A DNA stretch of 64,000 nucleotides from an uncultured Oscillospiraceae bacterium (GTDB lineage Bacteria; Bacillota; Clostridia; Oscillospirales; Acutalibacteraceae), in the NCBI GenBank assembly GCA_910587835.1, contig CAJUNQ010000015.1:59871-123870 (forward strand), written 5' to 3'. Under the pieces are notes generated by a model, which was given only the letters and a program-made list of their open reading frames with translations, had not been told where the DNA came from and ran no database searches. Below are positions 1 through 8,539 of this stretch, in pieces. Position 1 is the stretch's first letter. The number at the start of each line of letters is the position of its first letter. The position numbers were made by a program, and so were the translations under genes.

Positions 1-1219
1 GGCTGACCTCCCGGCCCTCCCACAGCACGGGCTTGCCGTCAAAGTCCACCCGGCAGTCGTCGTTCAGCAGGGGAATCCACGCGAAATGGCCCATGTATTC
101 AAAGGGCTTGCCCTCTGCGTCCACAAAGCCCTCATGAATATCCTCGATTTTGTCCCAGAAGGTAAAGTGCACGTTTTTGGCCCCTGCCGCCATCAGCCGC
201 TGATAGGTGGGAACCACTGTCTCCTTGGGGAGCACCACCGGGTCGTTTTTGGCATGGGTGAACCAGATGGGCTTATCCTTGATGCCCGCTAGCTGCTCCT
301 CGGTGATCACCTCGTCATACAAGGCCTCGCACACCGGGAACGCCGCCGCGAACAGCTCCGGCCAGTCCACCAGCATCCGCATGGTCATAAAGCCGCCGTT
401 GCTGTCCCCGCCGATATAGACCCGGCTGGGGTCAATATGCTCGTTCTGCGCCAGAAAACCGTCAATACAGGCCTTCAACGCCTGGCTGTATATGCTTTTA
501 CCTGTGCGGCCATATTCGCCGCTGCCATCGTTCATCCAGAAGGTGGGCGTCTGGGGCGCCAGCACATAGGCGCCGCCAAAAAGCCTCTGCACCCCGGGGG
601 AGGTGAGGGCCACCACCTTGTTTGCCGTGTAGGCGATGGCGGGGTCCTGCCCGCCCTCTCCCGCGCCGTGAAGCCAAATGATCAGGGGGCGGGGGCCGGG
701 CTCTACCTGCTGGGGCACAAAATAGCCGTAGTTCAGGCCGTCTTCACTGAAGTGGTTCAGCCAGCCCTGGGCAGCGGGCATACTGTCGCCCAAGGGGAAG
801 CCGAACCGCAGCCCGGAAATTCCTTCCACCGCCTTAACCTGCTGAATATCATAGCGCATGGTGACATAGACATTGTGCTCCTTGGGGCAGGAGACCCGGG
901 AGGAGAGGGGGCAAAGAGGGCCGTAGTCCGTCTCCAGGGTGACAAATCCGCCGCTGGCTTCAGGCTGGCCCTGGCGGTCGGAGGGGTAAGCTTTTTTCAC
1001 AGGGATATAGCCCTGACTGGGGACAAGGCTGTCCCGCTGGGTCCAGCTTTTGGGGAGCTGGTAAACCTGGCCCTTTTCGTCCAGCCGCTGAACATGGACG
1101 GAAAAGCAGGAGGGGTTCACTGCCTCAGAGGAAACCGGCTGGGGGAAGGGGAGAATAATTTTGGTGACATAGGGTCCAAAATCCGTGATTTCGGTATAAG
1201 TATAATAGCCTCTGCTCAT
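1..1219 (-). CDS. Alpha/beta-hydrolase esterase with N-terminal Ig-like domain (3' end outside the window)
   Basis: The gene runs leftward off the window edge; about 406 codons are visible. It reads as a serine hydrolase of the prolyl-oligopeptidase/esterase type. An N-terminal beta-rich stretch (about residues 1-130) resembles the Ig-like domain of EstA-type esterases. The hydrolase core follows, with an oxyanion-type segment (PLIIWLHGAGEGG) and the nucleophile elbow GGDSNGG. A late histidine candidate lies in the segment HEGFVDAEG. No signal peptide is visible, so a cytoplasmic location is likely. The ATG at 1217-1219 is preceded by GGGAGG at good spacing, and a sigma-A promoter lies just upstream. 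Substrate cannot be read from sequence. The family call is good; the Ig-domain call is from memory of the family. Confidence 0.8.
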   Translation of the reverse strand, partial: MSRGYYTYTEITDFGPYVTKIILPFPQPVSSEAVNPSCFSVHVQRLDEKGQVYQLPKSWTQRDSLVPSQGYIPVKKAYPSDRQGQPEASGGFVTLETDYGPLCPLSSRVSCPKEHNVYVTMRYDIQQVKAVEGISGLRFGFPLGDSMPAAQGWLNHFSEDGLNYGYFVPQQVEPGPRPLIIWLHGAGEGGQDPAIAYTANKVVALTSPGVQRLFGGAYVLAPQTPTFWMNDGSGEYGRTGKSIYSQALKACIDGFLAQNEHIDPSRVYIGGDSNGGFMTMRMLVDWPELFAAAFPVCEALYDEVITEEQLAGIKDKPIWFTHAKNDPVVLPKETVVPTYQRLMAAGAKNVHFTFWDKIEDIHEGFVDAEGKPFEYMGHFAWIPLLNDDCRVDFDGKPVLWEGREVS

Positions 1220-1262
1220 TGGAACCTCCCGCGGGTGAATTTGAAAAATATATTATATTTAC

Positions 1263-1291
1263 AGTATAGCGCAGTCGGCGGAGAATGTCAA
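1263..1291 (-). promoter_or_regulatory. Sigma-A promoter of the esterase gene
   Basis: On the minus strand TTGACA (complement of 1286-1291) is followed after 17 nt by TATACT (complement of 1263-1268), about 45 nt upstream of the esterase ATG. This is a near-consensus vegetative promoter. Confidence 0.8.
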
Positions 1292-1555
1292 GCAATATAA
1301 CAGAATTTGCAGGTTAAGACTGGCTTTTATATGCAGAAAGCTGGATTGGGGAGGCTTTTTCTGAAACGGGGCGCGGCTTTTCGCTGGTTTGTCCAACGGT
1401 TGGTTGATTTTTCGGTTAAAATGCAAAAAGAGAGCCGCTGGGTTCTCTGCGGCGTTTTGAACTCCGGCAGCTGCTCCCTTGTCTTCTCGGCTTTTTCTCA
1501 TGCGTTAAGACAGCTTCCGCATCGGGCGCAGGGATTTTCTGTCTCTGCCCTGCTC

Positions 1556-1584
1556 TTGACAGTTGTTTCTTCATATGCTAAAGT
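1556..1584 (+). promoter_or_regulatory. Sigma-A promoter of the ABC importer operon
   Basis: TTGACA at 1556-1561, a 17-nt spacer and TAAAGT at 1579-1584 lie 43 nt upstream of the lipoprotein start. Nothing else clear was seen between 1292 and 1555. Confidence 0.7.
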
Positions 1585-1626
1585 TTACCCAGCCCATCCG
1601 GGCGTTACAAAAAAGGAGGTTCCTTC

Positions 1627-2814
1627 ATGAAAAATATCCCGCTAAAGCTGCTGCTCCTGGCTCTCTGTCTGGCGGTGGCGCTCTCTTGCTGCGCGCCCCA
1701 GCCGCCTGCCCAGAGCAACGCTGCCCCCTCGCCGGCTGTCTCTGCCCAGGCTCCCGCAGAGAGCGCCTCCCCCTCCCCCGAGGCAGAGGATGCCCGGCTG
1801 CAATACGCCCGCCAGTTCACCATCACGCCCCAGGAGGACGGCTCCACCCTGCTAAGCGTGGAGAACGGCAGCCGCTATCTGGTAGTGCCGGAGGGGCAGG
1901 AGGCTCCCGGCAATGTGGAGGACGGAGTGGTGGTGATTCAGCAGCCGCTTGACCATGTCTACCTGACCGCCACTGCCGCCATGTGCTTTTTTGAGGCCCT
2001 GGACGGCGGGGAGGCGGTGCGCTTCTCCGGCTCTAGGCAGGAGGATTGGAGCGTGGCCTATGCCCGGGAGGCCATGGAGCGGGGAGACATGGTCTTTGCC
2101 GGTAAATACCGGGAGCCGGACTATGAGCTGCTCCTCTCTGAGGGCTGCCGGTTAAGCGTGCAGTCCACCATGATTGACCGGCTGCCGGAGGTGAAGGAGA
2201 AGCTTCAGGAGCTGGGCATTCCGGTGCTGGTGGACCGGTCCAGCTTTGAGGAGCACCCTTTGGGCCGCAGCGAGTGGGTGAAGTTCTACGGCGTACTGCT
2301 GGGCCGGGAGGCGGAGGCCCAGGCCCTGTTTGAGGAGCAGGTGCGGCTGCTGGACCAGGTGGCCGCTCTGCCGGAGACCGGGCATTCGGCGGCGTACTTC
2401 TACTTTACCGCCGAGGGCCAGCCTGTCACCCGCCCCGCCGGGGACTATATCGGCGAGATGCTCCGGCTGGCCGGGGTGGAGAACCTTCTGGCCCATGTCA
2501 AGGGTCAGGGCAAGTCCGCCGCAGTCACCATGGAGATGGAGGACTTCTATACCGCTGCCCGGGAGGCGGATTTCCTCATTTATAATGGGGACATGTCCGG
2601 CCAGCTGGAGGATATGGAGCAGCTGATTGCCCTCAACCCCTTGATGGCGGACTTCAAGGCCGTGAAGGAGGGAAATGTCTGGTGCTGCCGCCAGGAGATG
2701 TTTCAGGCGACCCTGGAGATGGGGGTTGTTATTCAGGACTTCCACACCATATTCAGCGGGGAGGGGGACGCTCCTCAATATCTGTACCATTTGGAAGGCA
2801 GGGCCGGGCAGTGA
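1627..2814 (+). CDS. ABC-importer substrate-binding lipoprotein (siderophore/cobalamin type)
   Basis: This 395-residue protein begins with a lipoprotein signal (hydrophobic run, then a CC lipobox around residues 21-22). A Pro/Ser/Ala-rich linker follows, then a BtuF/FhuD-like binding fold with the long central helix expected for cluster A-II binding proteins. It would sit outside the membrane and feed the FecCD-type permease. AAGGAGG precedes the ATG with 8 nt spacing. The stop codon overlaps the GTG start of the permease (GTGA), so the two are translationally coupled. The ligand is unknown: ferric siderophore, haem and corrinoid are all possible. No cobalamin riboswitch or Fur box was recognised upstream. 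Confidence 0.85.
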   Translation: MKNIPLKLLLLALCLAVALSCCAPQPPAQSNAAPSPAVSAQAPAESASPSPEAEDARLQYARQFTITPQEDGSTLLSVENGSRYLVVPEGQEAPGNVEDGVVVIQQPLDHVYLTATAAMCFFEALDGGEAVRFSGSRQEDWSVAYAREAMERGDMVFAGKYREPDYELLLSEGCRLSVQSTMIDRLPEVKEKLQELGIPVLVDRSSFEEHPLGRSEWVKFYGVLLGREAEAQALFEEQVRLLDQVAALPETGHSAAYFYFTAEGQPVTRPAGDYIGEMLRLAGVENLLAHVKGQGKSAAVTMEMEDFYTAAREADFLIYNGDMSGQLEDMEQLIALNPLMADFKAVKEGNVWCCRQEMFQATLEMGVVIQDFHTIFSGEGDAPQYLYHLEGRAGQ

Positions 2815-3821
2815 CAGAGCAGCGGCGATTCTTTTTGGTGTTTCTCCTGCTGGGGACAGTGGTTCTGGCGGCGTTGGGGGGAAACCTGTTCACTGGCAGC
2901 GCGGGTCTGAAGCCGTCGGAGACCCTGGACGGCCTGCTGGGCCGGGGGGACCCTCTGGCCCTGAGCGTGCTGTGGAAAATCCGGGTGCCCCGAACCCTGG
3001 CCGCCTGCCTGCTGGGGGGCGCGCTGGGGCTCTCCGGCTATCTGATGCAGTCGTTTTTTCACAACCCTATTGCCGGGCCCTTTGTGCTGGGGGTGTCCTC
3101 CGGGGCAAAGCTGGCGGTGGCTCTGGTGATGATTCTGCTGGCAGGCCGGGGCTGGGCTCTGGGCTCCGGGGCCATGATCGCCGCAGCCTTTCTGGGCTCC
3201 ATGCTGTCTCTGGGGCTGGTGCTGGCTATTTCCCGGCGGGTGCAGCGTATGTCCATGCTGGTGGTGTGCGGGGTCATGATCGGCTATATCTGCACTGCCG
3301 TCACGGATTTCTTTGTCACCTTTGCCGATGATGCGGACATTGTCAACCTGCGGGGCTGGTCTATGGGCAGCTTCTCCGGCACGACCATGGAGAATGTGGG
3401 AGCCATAGCCGCTGCTGTGGGAGCGGGGCTGCTGGGGTCGGTGCTGTTGGCCAAGCCCCTCTCCGCCTACCGCCTGGGGGAGGAATACGCCCGAAGCATG
3501 GGGGTGAATGTGCGGGCGTTACAGGCGCTGTTAGTGGTGCTGTCCGGGCTGCTCTCGGCCTGTGTGGCGGCTTTTGCAGGGCCGGTGTCCTTTGTGGGCA
3601 TTGCCGCGCCCCACATGGTGCGGGTGTTCACTGGCAGCTCCAAGCCCATGGCGCTCATCCCTGCCAGCTTTTTGTGCGGGGCAGGGTTCTGTTTGCTGTG
3701 CGACATGCTGGCCCGCACAGCCCTTGCCCCCACCGAGCTGAGCATCAGCACCGTAACTGCCATTTTTGGCGCGCCCATTGTCATCGGTATGCTGCTGAGC
3801 CGCAAAAGGGGGGAGCTGTGA
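2811..3821 (+). CDS. FecCD/BtuC-family ABC transporter permease
   Basis: The 336-residue integral membrane permease of an iron-siderophore/B12-type importer has about nine to ten hydrophobic segments. Family landmarks are visible: an R-x-PR segment near residue 60 (WKIRVPRTLAA), the GPFVLGVSSGA motif and the late G-x-AAPHMVR motif that contacts the ATPase. The start chosen is GTG at 2811, inside the preceding stop codon. An upstream in-frame ATG exists, but it would encode an unrelated hydrophilic extension. The stop overlaps the ATG of the ATPase by one base. Confidence 0.9.
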   Translation: MTEQRRFFLVFLLLGTVVLAALGGNLFTGSAGLKPSETLDGLLGRGDPLALSVLWKIRVPRTLAACLLGGALGLSGYLMQSFFHNPIAGPFVLGVSSGAKLAVALVMILLAGRGWALGSGAMIAAAFLGSMLSLGLVLAISRRVQRMSMLVVCGVMIGYICTAVTDFFVTFADDADIVNLRGWSMGSFSGTTMENVGAIAAAVGAGLLGSVLLAKPLSAYRLGEEYARSMGVNVRALQALLVVLSGLLSACVAAFAGPVSFVGIAAPHMVRVFTGSSKPMALIPASFLCGAGFCLLCDMLARTALAPTELSISTVTAIFGAPIVIGMLLSRKRGEL

Positions 3822-4588
3822 TGCGTCCGCAAAAGAGAGAGGGAATTCTTCTCGCTGCCCAGGAGCTGACGGTTGGCTACCGTACGCCGCTGATTGAGGG
3901 CATTGCCCTGCAGGTGCGGCCTGGGGAGATTGTTGCGCTGGTAGGTCCCAACGGAGCGGGAAAGTCTACCATTCTGAAGACCTTGGCGGGCCAGCTGAAA
4001 GGCCTGGGGGGCAGCGTTCTGCTGGACGGCAGGGAGACGGAGGCCATACCGGCGGGGGAGAAGGCCAAGCGGCTGGCGCTGCTGCTTACCCAGCCGGTGC
4101 GCCCTGAGCGCATGACCTGCCGGGAGGTGGTGGAGACAGGCCGCTACCCCTACACCGGATATTTCGGCACTCTTTCCTCCCGGGACCGGGCAGCGGCAGA
4201 GGAGGCTATTGCTCTGGTAGAGGCCGGAGATTTTGCGGAAAGGGCATTTACCCAGGTCAGCGACGGCCAGCGGCAGCGAGTGCTGCTGGCCCGGGCCCTG
4301 TGCCAGGAGCCGGGAGCGCTGCTGCTGGACGAGCCCACGGCCTTTCTGGACATCTACCACAAGGCGGTCTTTTTAGAGCTGCTGCGGGGTATGGCGGACC
4401 GGAAGGGGCTGGGCGTGGTGGTGACCATGCACGAGCCTGAGCTGGCCGCCAGGGCCGCTGACTGGGCGGTGTGCATCAAGGCGGGAGAGCTCTACTGTCA
4501 GGGCCCAGCCCAAGAGGTGCTGACCCCAGAGGGCATCCGGGGGCTGTTTGATATGCCGGAGGCAATGTATGAGAAGTATTTCGGGTGA
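3821..4588 (+). CDS. ABC transporter ATP-binding protein (FepC/BtuD-like)
   Basis: The 255-residue ATPase is the third gene of the importer operon. Walker A is GPNGAGKST, Walker B is LLLDEPTAFLD, and the H-loop histidine is in TMHEPELAA. The signature motif reads VSDGQRQR rather than LSGGQ; this variant occurs in the FepC-like group. The ATG at 3821 shares its first base with the permease stop, and GGGGGGAG lies upstream. No terminator is evident directly after the gene; the next 600 bp hold repeats. Confidence 0.9.
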   Translation: MRPQKREGILLAAQELTVGYRTPLIEGIALQVRPGEIVALVGPNGAGKSTILKTLAGQLKGLGGSVLLDGRETEAIPAGEKAKRLALLLTQPVRPERMTCREVVETGRYPYTGYFGTLSSRDRAAAEEAIALVEAGDFAERAFTQVSDGQRQRVLLARALCQEPGALLLDEPTAFLDIYHKAVFLELLRGMADRKGLGVVVTMHEPELAARAADWAVCIKAGELYCQGPAQEVLTPEGIRGLFDMPEAMYEKYFG

Positions 4589-4716
4589 CAGGCTCATGTG
4601 CCGCTTTGGGGGCGTCCCTCATAATAGTGGGGCTGTGAAACTCTGCTCCACCCTTGTCGAGGGACTGGGGGGCTTTGTGCGCTGGTGCAATGTTGGTAGA
4701 CCGTGCAATCTGTTCT

Positions 4717-4880
4717 AGAGTCTGTTTTAAAACCGGAGAAATGTCGGATTTTTGTCCAAACACGAGGGCTTTCAAGAAAAAAACCGCAAGAAAGGCTTGC
4801 CGCCTTTCGAGGATTTTTGACGCAGAAAGCGCCGTTTTGGGGCAAAATAGACGGCGTTTCGGAGTTTTCAAACAGACTCT
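4717..4880. repeat. MITE-like inverted-repeat element, family C (copy 1)
   Basis: The 164-bp element has terminal inverted repeats, AGAGTCTGTTTTAAAAC on the left and the complement of AGAGTCTGTTTGAAAAC on the right. There is no plausible gene inside. Its interior (AAACCGCAAG, then CGAGGATTTTTGACGCAG) recurs in the elements at 4905-5176, 41180-41280 and 63861-64000, so it is a dispersed family. A transposase source is not visible in the window. Confidence 0.75.
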
Positions 4881-4904
4881 AGGATTGTTTTAAGTAAAGA
4901 CGGA

Positions 4905-5180
4905 TGTTAAGCAGGAGAGGACAATCTCAAGGCGAAGACCGTAGGCCAACCTTGCGGTTGACGAGGATTTTCAACGTGGAAAGGGGCCTCTTCTGGGTAA
5001 AAAAGACAGGGTTCCGATTCTATAAGCAAACGGGAGTGTCCCATTCGCAGATTTTATATAGAGGTCCTGTCTGGGTCTCCGTTCCGGGAACTCCGGATAA
5101 ATGGGTAATTACAGGGGACTGCCCCTATCAATCAGTCCCGTTATAAAATGCGCGAAAGGACACTCCCTAAGCAAACCCTG
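4905..5180. repeat. Degenerate family C element split by a family A insertion
   Basis: The stretch 4905-5031 matches the interior of the family C element at the right edge of the window (shared ACGAGGATTTTC and CTTCTGGGTAAAA). Its end (AAGCAAACCCT) is separated from it by the family A element at 5032-5167, so the two insertions are nested. The left terminus is not sharp. Confidence 0.55.
5032..5167. repeat. MITE-like element, family A (copy 1), with 9-bp target duplication
   Basis: The 136-bp element begins GGGAGTGTCC and ends GGACACTCCC. The inverted repeat continues imperfectly for about 27 bp into an ATTTTATA stretch. It is flanked by the exact direct repeat TAAGCAAAC (5023-5031 and 5168-5176), the signature of transposition. 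A second 136-bp copy is at 39908-40043 and is nearly identical. It codes for nothing plausible, so it must be moved in trans. Confidence 0.9.
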
Positions 5181-5190
5181 ACCTTGACGT

Positions 5191-5233
5191 AAAAAGAGGG
5201 CAGACCTTAAACGCTAAGGTCTGCTCTCTTTTA
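5191..5233. terminator. Bidirectional intrinsic terminator
   Basis: A hairpin with arms GCAGACCTTA and TAAGGTCTGC, extended by GAG/CTC, is flanked by an A-run on the left and a T-run on the right. It can end transcription of the leftward CBS-domain gene and any rightward read-through. Confidence 0.8.
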
Positions 5234-5266
5234 TAAAAGCCAATGTAAAATGATACCCTGAGGGGG

Positions 5267-6523
5267 TTACTTCTGTTCTTTGGAGGGCTGGGGCAGCACC
5301 CGCACCCGGATCTCCTCCGCCCGGTTGCCTGCCGCCTTGGTCACCAGAAAGCTGGCGTTCTGGAACTGGAAGCCGTCCCCTGCCTTGGGGATGCGGTCCA
5401 GCCGCTGGGCAATCCAGCCGTTGACGGTGGAGGCGTCTGTCTCGCAGTCCAGGTGTAAAAACTCAAACAGGTCGTCGGTGCTCATGGAGCCGTAAACCCG
5501 GTAGAGGTTCTCGCCCAGGGGCAGCACGCCCTCCTGCGCCACCTCGTCGTGTTCGTCCCAGATTTCGCCCACCAGCTCCTCAATCACGTCCTCCAGGGTC
5601 ACAATGCCCTCGGTGCCGCCGAACTCGTCCACGATCACCGCCATATGCTGCTTCTTCTGCTGCAAATGCCGAAGCAGGTCAGAAATCTTCATAGAGGGCG
5701 GGATGAACTCGGCAGGCTGAAGGATGTCTTCCAGCTCCTGGCCGTTGACAGCAGAGAAGAAGTCCTTCTCGTGAATAACGCCCACAATGCTGTCAATGGT
5801 CTCCTCATACACTGGCAGGCGGGAGTAGCCGGTCTCCCGGAACAGGGCGGCAATGTCCTCCCGGCCCGCGTCCCGGGGCAGAGCCTCCACGTCCACCCGG
5901 GGGGTCATGATCTCAATGGCCTGAATGTCGTCAAACTCAATGACATTGCGCAGCATGGCCCCTTCGCTTTTATCAATGCCGCCCTCCTGCTCAGCCTCCT
6001 CCACCAGGGTCAGCAGCTCGCTGTCGGTAACAGACTGCTTGGGGGAGGAGCGCACCAGACGGCGCAGCCCCTTCTTCAGCTGGGCGAACAGGAAATTGAC
6101 CGGCTTGAGCACCACGATCAACGCCCGCAGGAAAGGGGCGGAGAACATGGCAAAGGTCTCGGCGTGCTCTTTTGCCATGCTTTTGGGGCCTACCTCGCCG
6201 AAAATCAGCACCACAACCGTCATGACGACTGTGGAGACTGTGGGGCCGGCGCCGTCGCCCAGAGCCTGGACAAAGAGCAGGGTGGCAATGGTGGTAGAGG
6301 CAATGTTCACCAGGTTATTGCCCACCAGAATGGTGGAGAGCAGCTCGTCGTAGTTCTCGGAGAGAGCGAAAGCCAGCTGTGCCCGGCGGTTGCCCCCATT
6401 GGCCAGACTTTTCAACCGGATGCGGTTGAGAGAGGAGAAAGCGGTCTCTGTTGCGGAGAAATAGGCGGAGAGCGCGATCAGGGCAATGAGGACCAGAATG
6501 AGCGCCGTACTGTGACTGTCCAT
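5267..6523 (-). CDS. CNNM/HlyC-type membrane protein with CBS pair and CorC domain
   Basis: This 418-residue protein has the three-part build of the TlyC/YtfL/CNNM family. An N-terminal DUF21 transmembrane region with about four segments spans roughly residues 1-190. Two CBS domains follow, ending near VIHEKDF and VDEFGGTEGIVTLEDVIEELVG. The C-terminal part is a CorC/HlyC-associated domain. Family members are linked to magnesium or other cation export; older databases call them hemolysins, which is not supported here. The ATG at 6523 has only a weak SD (AAAGGTG about 14 nt upstream), so the start is slightly uncertain. It is a single gene, with a shared terminator downstream. Confidence 0.88.
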   Translation of the reverse strand: MDSHSTALILVLIALIALSAYFSATETAFSSLNRIRLKSLANGGNRRAQLAFALSENYDELLSTILVGNNLVNIASTTIATLLFVQALGDGAGPTVSTVVMTVVVLIFGEVGPKSMAKEHAETFAMFSAPFLRALIVVLKPVNFLFAQLKKGLRRLVRSSPKQSVTDSELLTLVEEAEQEGGIDKSEGAMLRNVIEFDDIQAIEIMTPRVDVEALPRDAGREDIAALFRETGYSRLPVYEETIDSIVGVIHEKDFFSAVNGQELEDILQPAEFIPPSMKISDLLRHLQQKKQHMAVIVDEFGGTEGIVTLEDVIEELVGEIWDEHDEVAQEGVLPLGENLYRVYGSMSTDDLFEFLHLDCETDASTVNGWIAQRLDRIPKAGDGFQFQNASFLVTKAAGNRAEEIRVRVLPQPSKEQK

Positions 6524-6761
6524 GGAGGAAAAACCAACACCTTTTTCAATAATATTTGCCAGATGGCAGAGTGATATAAGGGATTATAGCACAGACCCGG
6601 CGAAAATGCAAGTGGGACCGGCCGTCTGCCTGTTCGCTGCGGGTATATTCAGCGGAAAAGGCCTTTGACTGTCTTTCAGAGTCCCCCTTCCAAGAACATA
6701 ACAAATCTCCCCTTTATTCCCTATGGGAAATTCCGGTTCCCCCAAATATTCCTGATAAGCC

Positions 6762-6790
6762 TTGCATAAATCCCCCGCTTTTGCTATAAT
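6762..6790 (+). promoter_or_regulatory. Sigma-A promoter
   Basis: TTGCAT at 6762-6767, a 17-nt spacer and TATAAT at 6785-6790 lie 45 nt before the binding protein at 6835. Confidence 0.8.
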
Positions 6791-6834
6791 ACGAAGGAGT
6801 TCTCCATCCTACAGAAAGCGAGCGATTATTCCAT

Positions 6835-8145
6835 ATGAAGTATAAAAGTTTTTTTGCCCTGTGCCTTGCCCTGCTCTGCCTGTGCCTTGCCCTGCCCGCC
6901 TGCTCTGACATGGGCGGACTGGTCTCCGGCGTACAGGCGGGAGTGTTCCCGGTGGAGGTCAACGGGGTGACCATCAACGCCAGGCCCCAGCGGGTGGCGG
7001 TGCTTTCGCCCAGCCTGGCCGATGTGGTTCTGGCCCTGGGCTGCGATACTCAGCTGGCCGCAGGCAGCGAGGACTGCACCCAGGCCAGCCTGAGGGACCT
7101 GAACAAGCTGGACCCTGGCGACCCGGAGGCCATAGCCGGGGCAAACCCGGACCTGGTTCTGCTGGACCCTGCCAGCTCTGGCGCAGAGGAGGCCTTAAAG
7201 GAGAAGGGCCTGACCGTGCTGAACATTACCCCTGCCGTAGACCGCCAGGACTTTGAGCGGCTGTATGCTCAGGTCTCCTCCGCCCTTACCGGCGACGGGG
7301 CTGGGTATGACGCGGGCATCAGTGCGGCCCAGAATATATTTATTACGCTGGACGACATCAAGCGCATTGTCCCCAGCGACAAGGTCACCACCGCATGTTA
7401 TTTATATGACCTGGAAGGCTCTGGTGTGACAGGAGACATGTTTGCCTCTACGATCATGACCTACTCCGGGGTCACCAATATTTTTCAAAGCCTCACCGGG
7501 GGCCAGTATGACCAGGAGACCTTGCGGATGCAGAATCCCAGCATTATCTTCTGCCCCCCTGGCCTGAAAGCAGAGCTGGAAGGGGATTCCCGCTTCTCGG
7601 ACCTGCAGGCCGTGCAGGGAGGAAGGATTGTAGAGATGGAGCCCAGCCTGATTGAGCGTCAGGGCCGCACAGTCGTGGAGGCCGCTTTGGAGATCAGCGC
7701 AGCGGCTTTCCCGGAGCTGCTGAAGGAGAACTCCATGCAGGTCTCCGACCCTGCTGACGAGATCAACTCAGCGGTAAGCTCTGCCATTCTCAGCTCGGCC
7801 CTGGAGGAGGACGACGGGGTGACCTATGAGACCCTGCAGGAGGGAGACCAGGGGGAGGAGGTCTTTGCCATGCAGACCCGGCTGGACGAGCTGGGGTATC
7901 TGGACACAGAATACGACGGCCACTATGGGGAGTACACCGCTGGCTGCGTCAAGGAGTTCCAGAAGGTCAACGGCCTGCCTGAGACAGGCATTGCGGACTC
8001 GGATACCCAGAAGCTGCTGTATTCCAAGCTTGCCAAGTCCAAGGACGGGGTGAATGTGACAGCCAGCCCGGAGCCGGACGGCTCTCCCAGCCCAGACCCC
8101 GAGGCGTCGCCCAGCCCGGAGGCCACAGCCACGCCCGAGGCATAA
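6835..8145 (+). CDS. Periplasmic-binding-type lipoprotein fused to a peptidoglycan-binding domain
   Basis: This 436-residue lipoprotein has a signal peptide ending in LPAC. A BtuF/FhuD-like ABC substrate-binding domain spans about residues 45-290. A peptidoglycan-binding type 1 domain (about 325-395) shows the usual pattern GDQGEEVFAMQTRLDELGYL, then D-G-x-YGEYT and VKEFQKVNGL. The tail is a low-complexity Pro/Ser/Glu/Ala stretch. The fusion suggests a binding protein that also docks on the cell wall. No permease or ATPase gene adjoins it, unlike the importer at 1627-4588, so it may work with that or another transporter, or may have another role. The SD before the ATG is weak (GAAAGCGAG). Confidence 0.8.
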   Translation: MKYKSFFALCLALLCLCLALPACSDMGGLVSGVQAGVFPVEVNGVTINARPQRVAVLSPSLADVVLALGCDTQLAAGSEDCTQASLRDLNKLDPGDPEAIAGANPDLVLLDPASSGAEEALKEKGLTVLNITPAVDRQDFERLYAQVSSALTGDGAGYDAGISAAQNIFITLDDIKRIVPSDKVTTACYLYDLEGSGVTGDMFASTIMTYSGVTNIFQSLTGGQYDQETLRMQNPSIIFCPPGLKAELEGDSRFSDLQAVQGGRIVEMEPSLIERQGRTVVEAALEISAAAFPELLKENSMQVSDPADEINSAVSSAILSSALEEDDGVTYETLQEGDQGEEVFAMQTRLDELGYLDTEYDGHYGEYTAGCVKEFQKVNGLPETGIADSDTQKLLYSKLAKSKDGVNVTASPEPDGSPSPDPEASPSPEATATPEA

Positions 8146-8539
8146 AGAGCGCACAAGCCGCTGGCCGGAAAACCTGCGGATATGGGAGTCCAGAGGGGCA
8201 GGCCCTCTGTGGGTTCTCAGGGCAATGCTCTGAGCCGTCGGAGGCCAAACCGCTGTCAGACAAGGGCGGTCAACGGGCGCGTCCATTTTCTATAGAAAAT
8301 GAAAATCCTGCCGCCAGCTTACTCTACCCCCAATCATGGAAGGGACGCGGACAAAGCTTGCGGCAGGACGGATACCGTGGTCACTTTGCCTACGGCGTTT
8401 CGCGTCTTGGGCGGTCAAGGAGGCTTTTTAGGAAGAGCTTCCCTGGATTCTTCAAAAGCTCTTGATTCGTGCGGCGAGGGGCGGATCAGTTGACTTTTTT
8501 TGCCCGCAATGGACTTTTTGATACTTTTTGAGGGGTATT
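8146..8539 (+). other. Gene-free interval with several stable hairpins, possible structured RNA
   Basis: The 394-bp gap contains several back-to-back stems when read on +. They are CAGAGGG/CCCTCTG (about 8200), CTCAGGGC/GCTCTGAG (about 8216), the perfect palindrome ATTTTCTATAGAAAAT (8283-8298), and TCCTGCCGC/GCGGCAGGA with flanking CAGCTT/AAGCTT. T-runs follow near 8500. It matches no RNA family I recognise: not tmRNA, SRP RNA, RNase P RNA, T-box or a common riboswitch. It may be the leader of the MATE gene or a separate small RNA. Confidence 0.35.

Noticed and set aside
437..1300. Long plus-strand open frame
   Set aside because: It is the reverse-strand shadow of the esterase, which has the family motifs, SD and promoter.
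4589..5266. Small genes in the repeat region
   Set aside because: The open frames are inside inverted-repeat elements, lack SD sequences and are not shared as protein between copies.
5267..6523. Hemolysin
   Set aside because: The domain order is that of CNNM/CorC-type cation proteins; the haemolysin name is historical.
8146..8300. tRNA, tmRNA, SRP or RNase P RNA
   Set aside because: No cloverleaf, CCA end, SRP loop or RNase P conserved blocks could be found, only unrelated hairpins.
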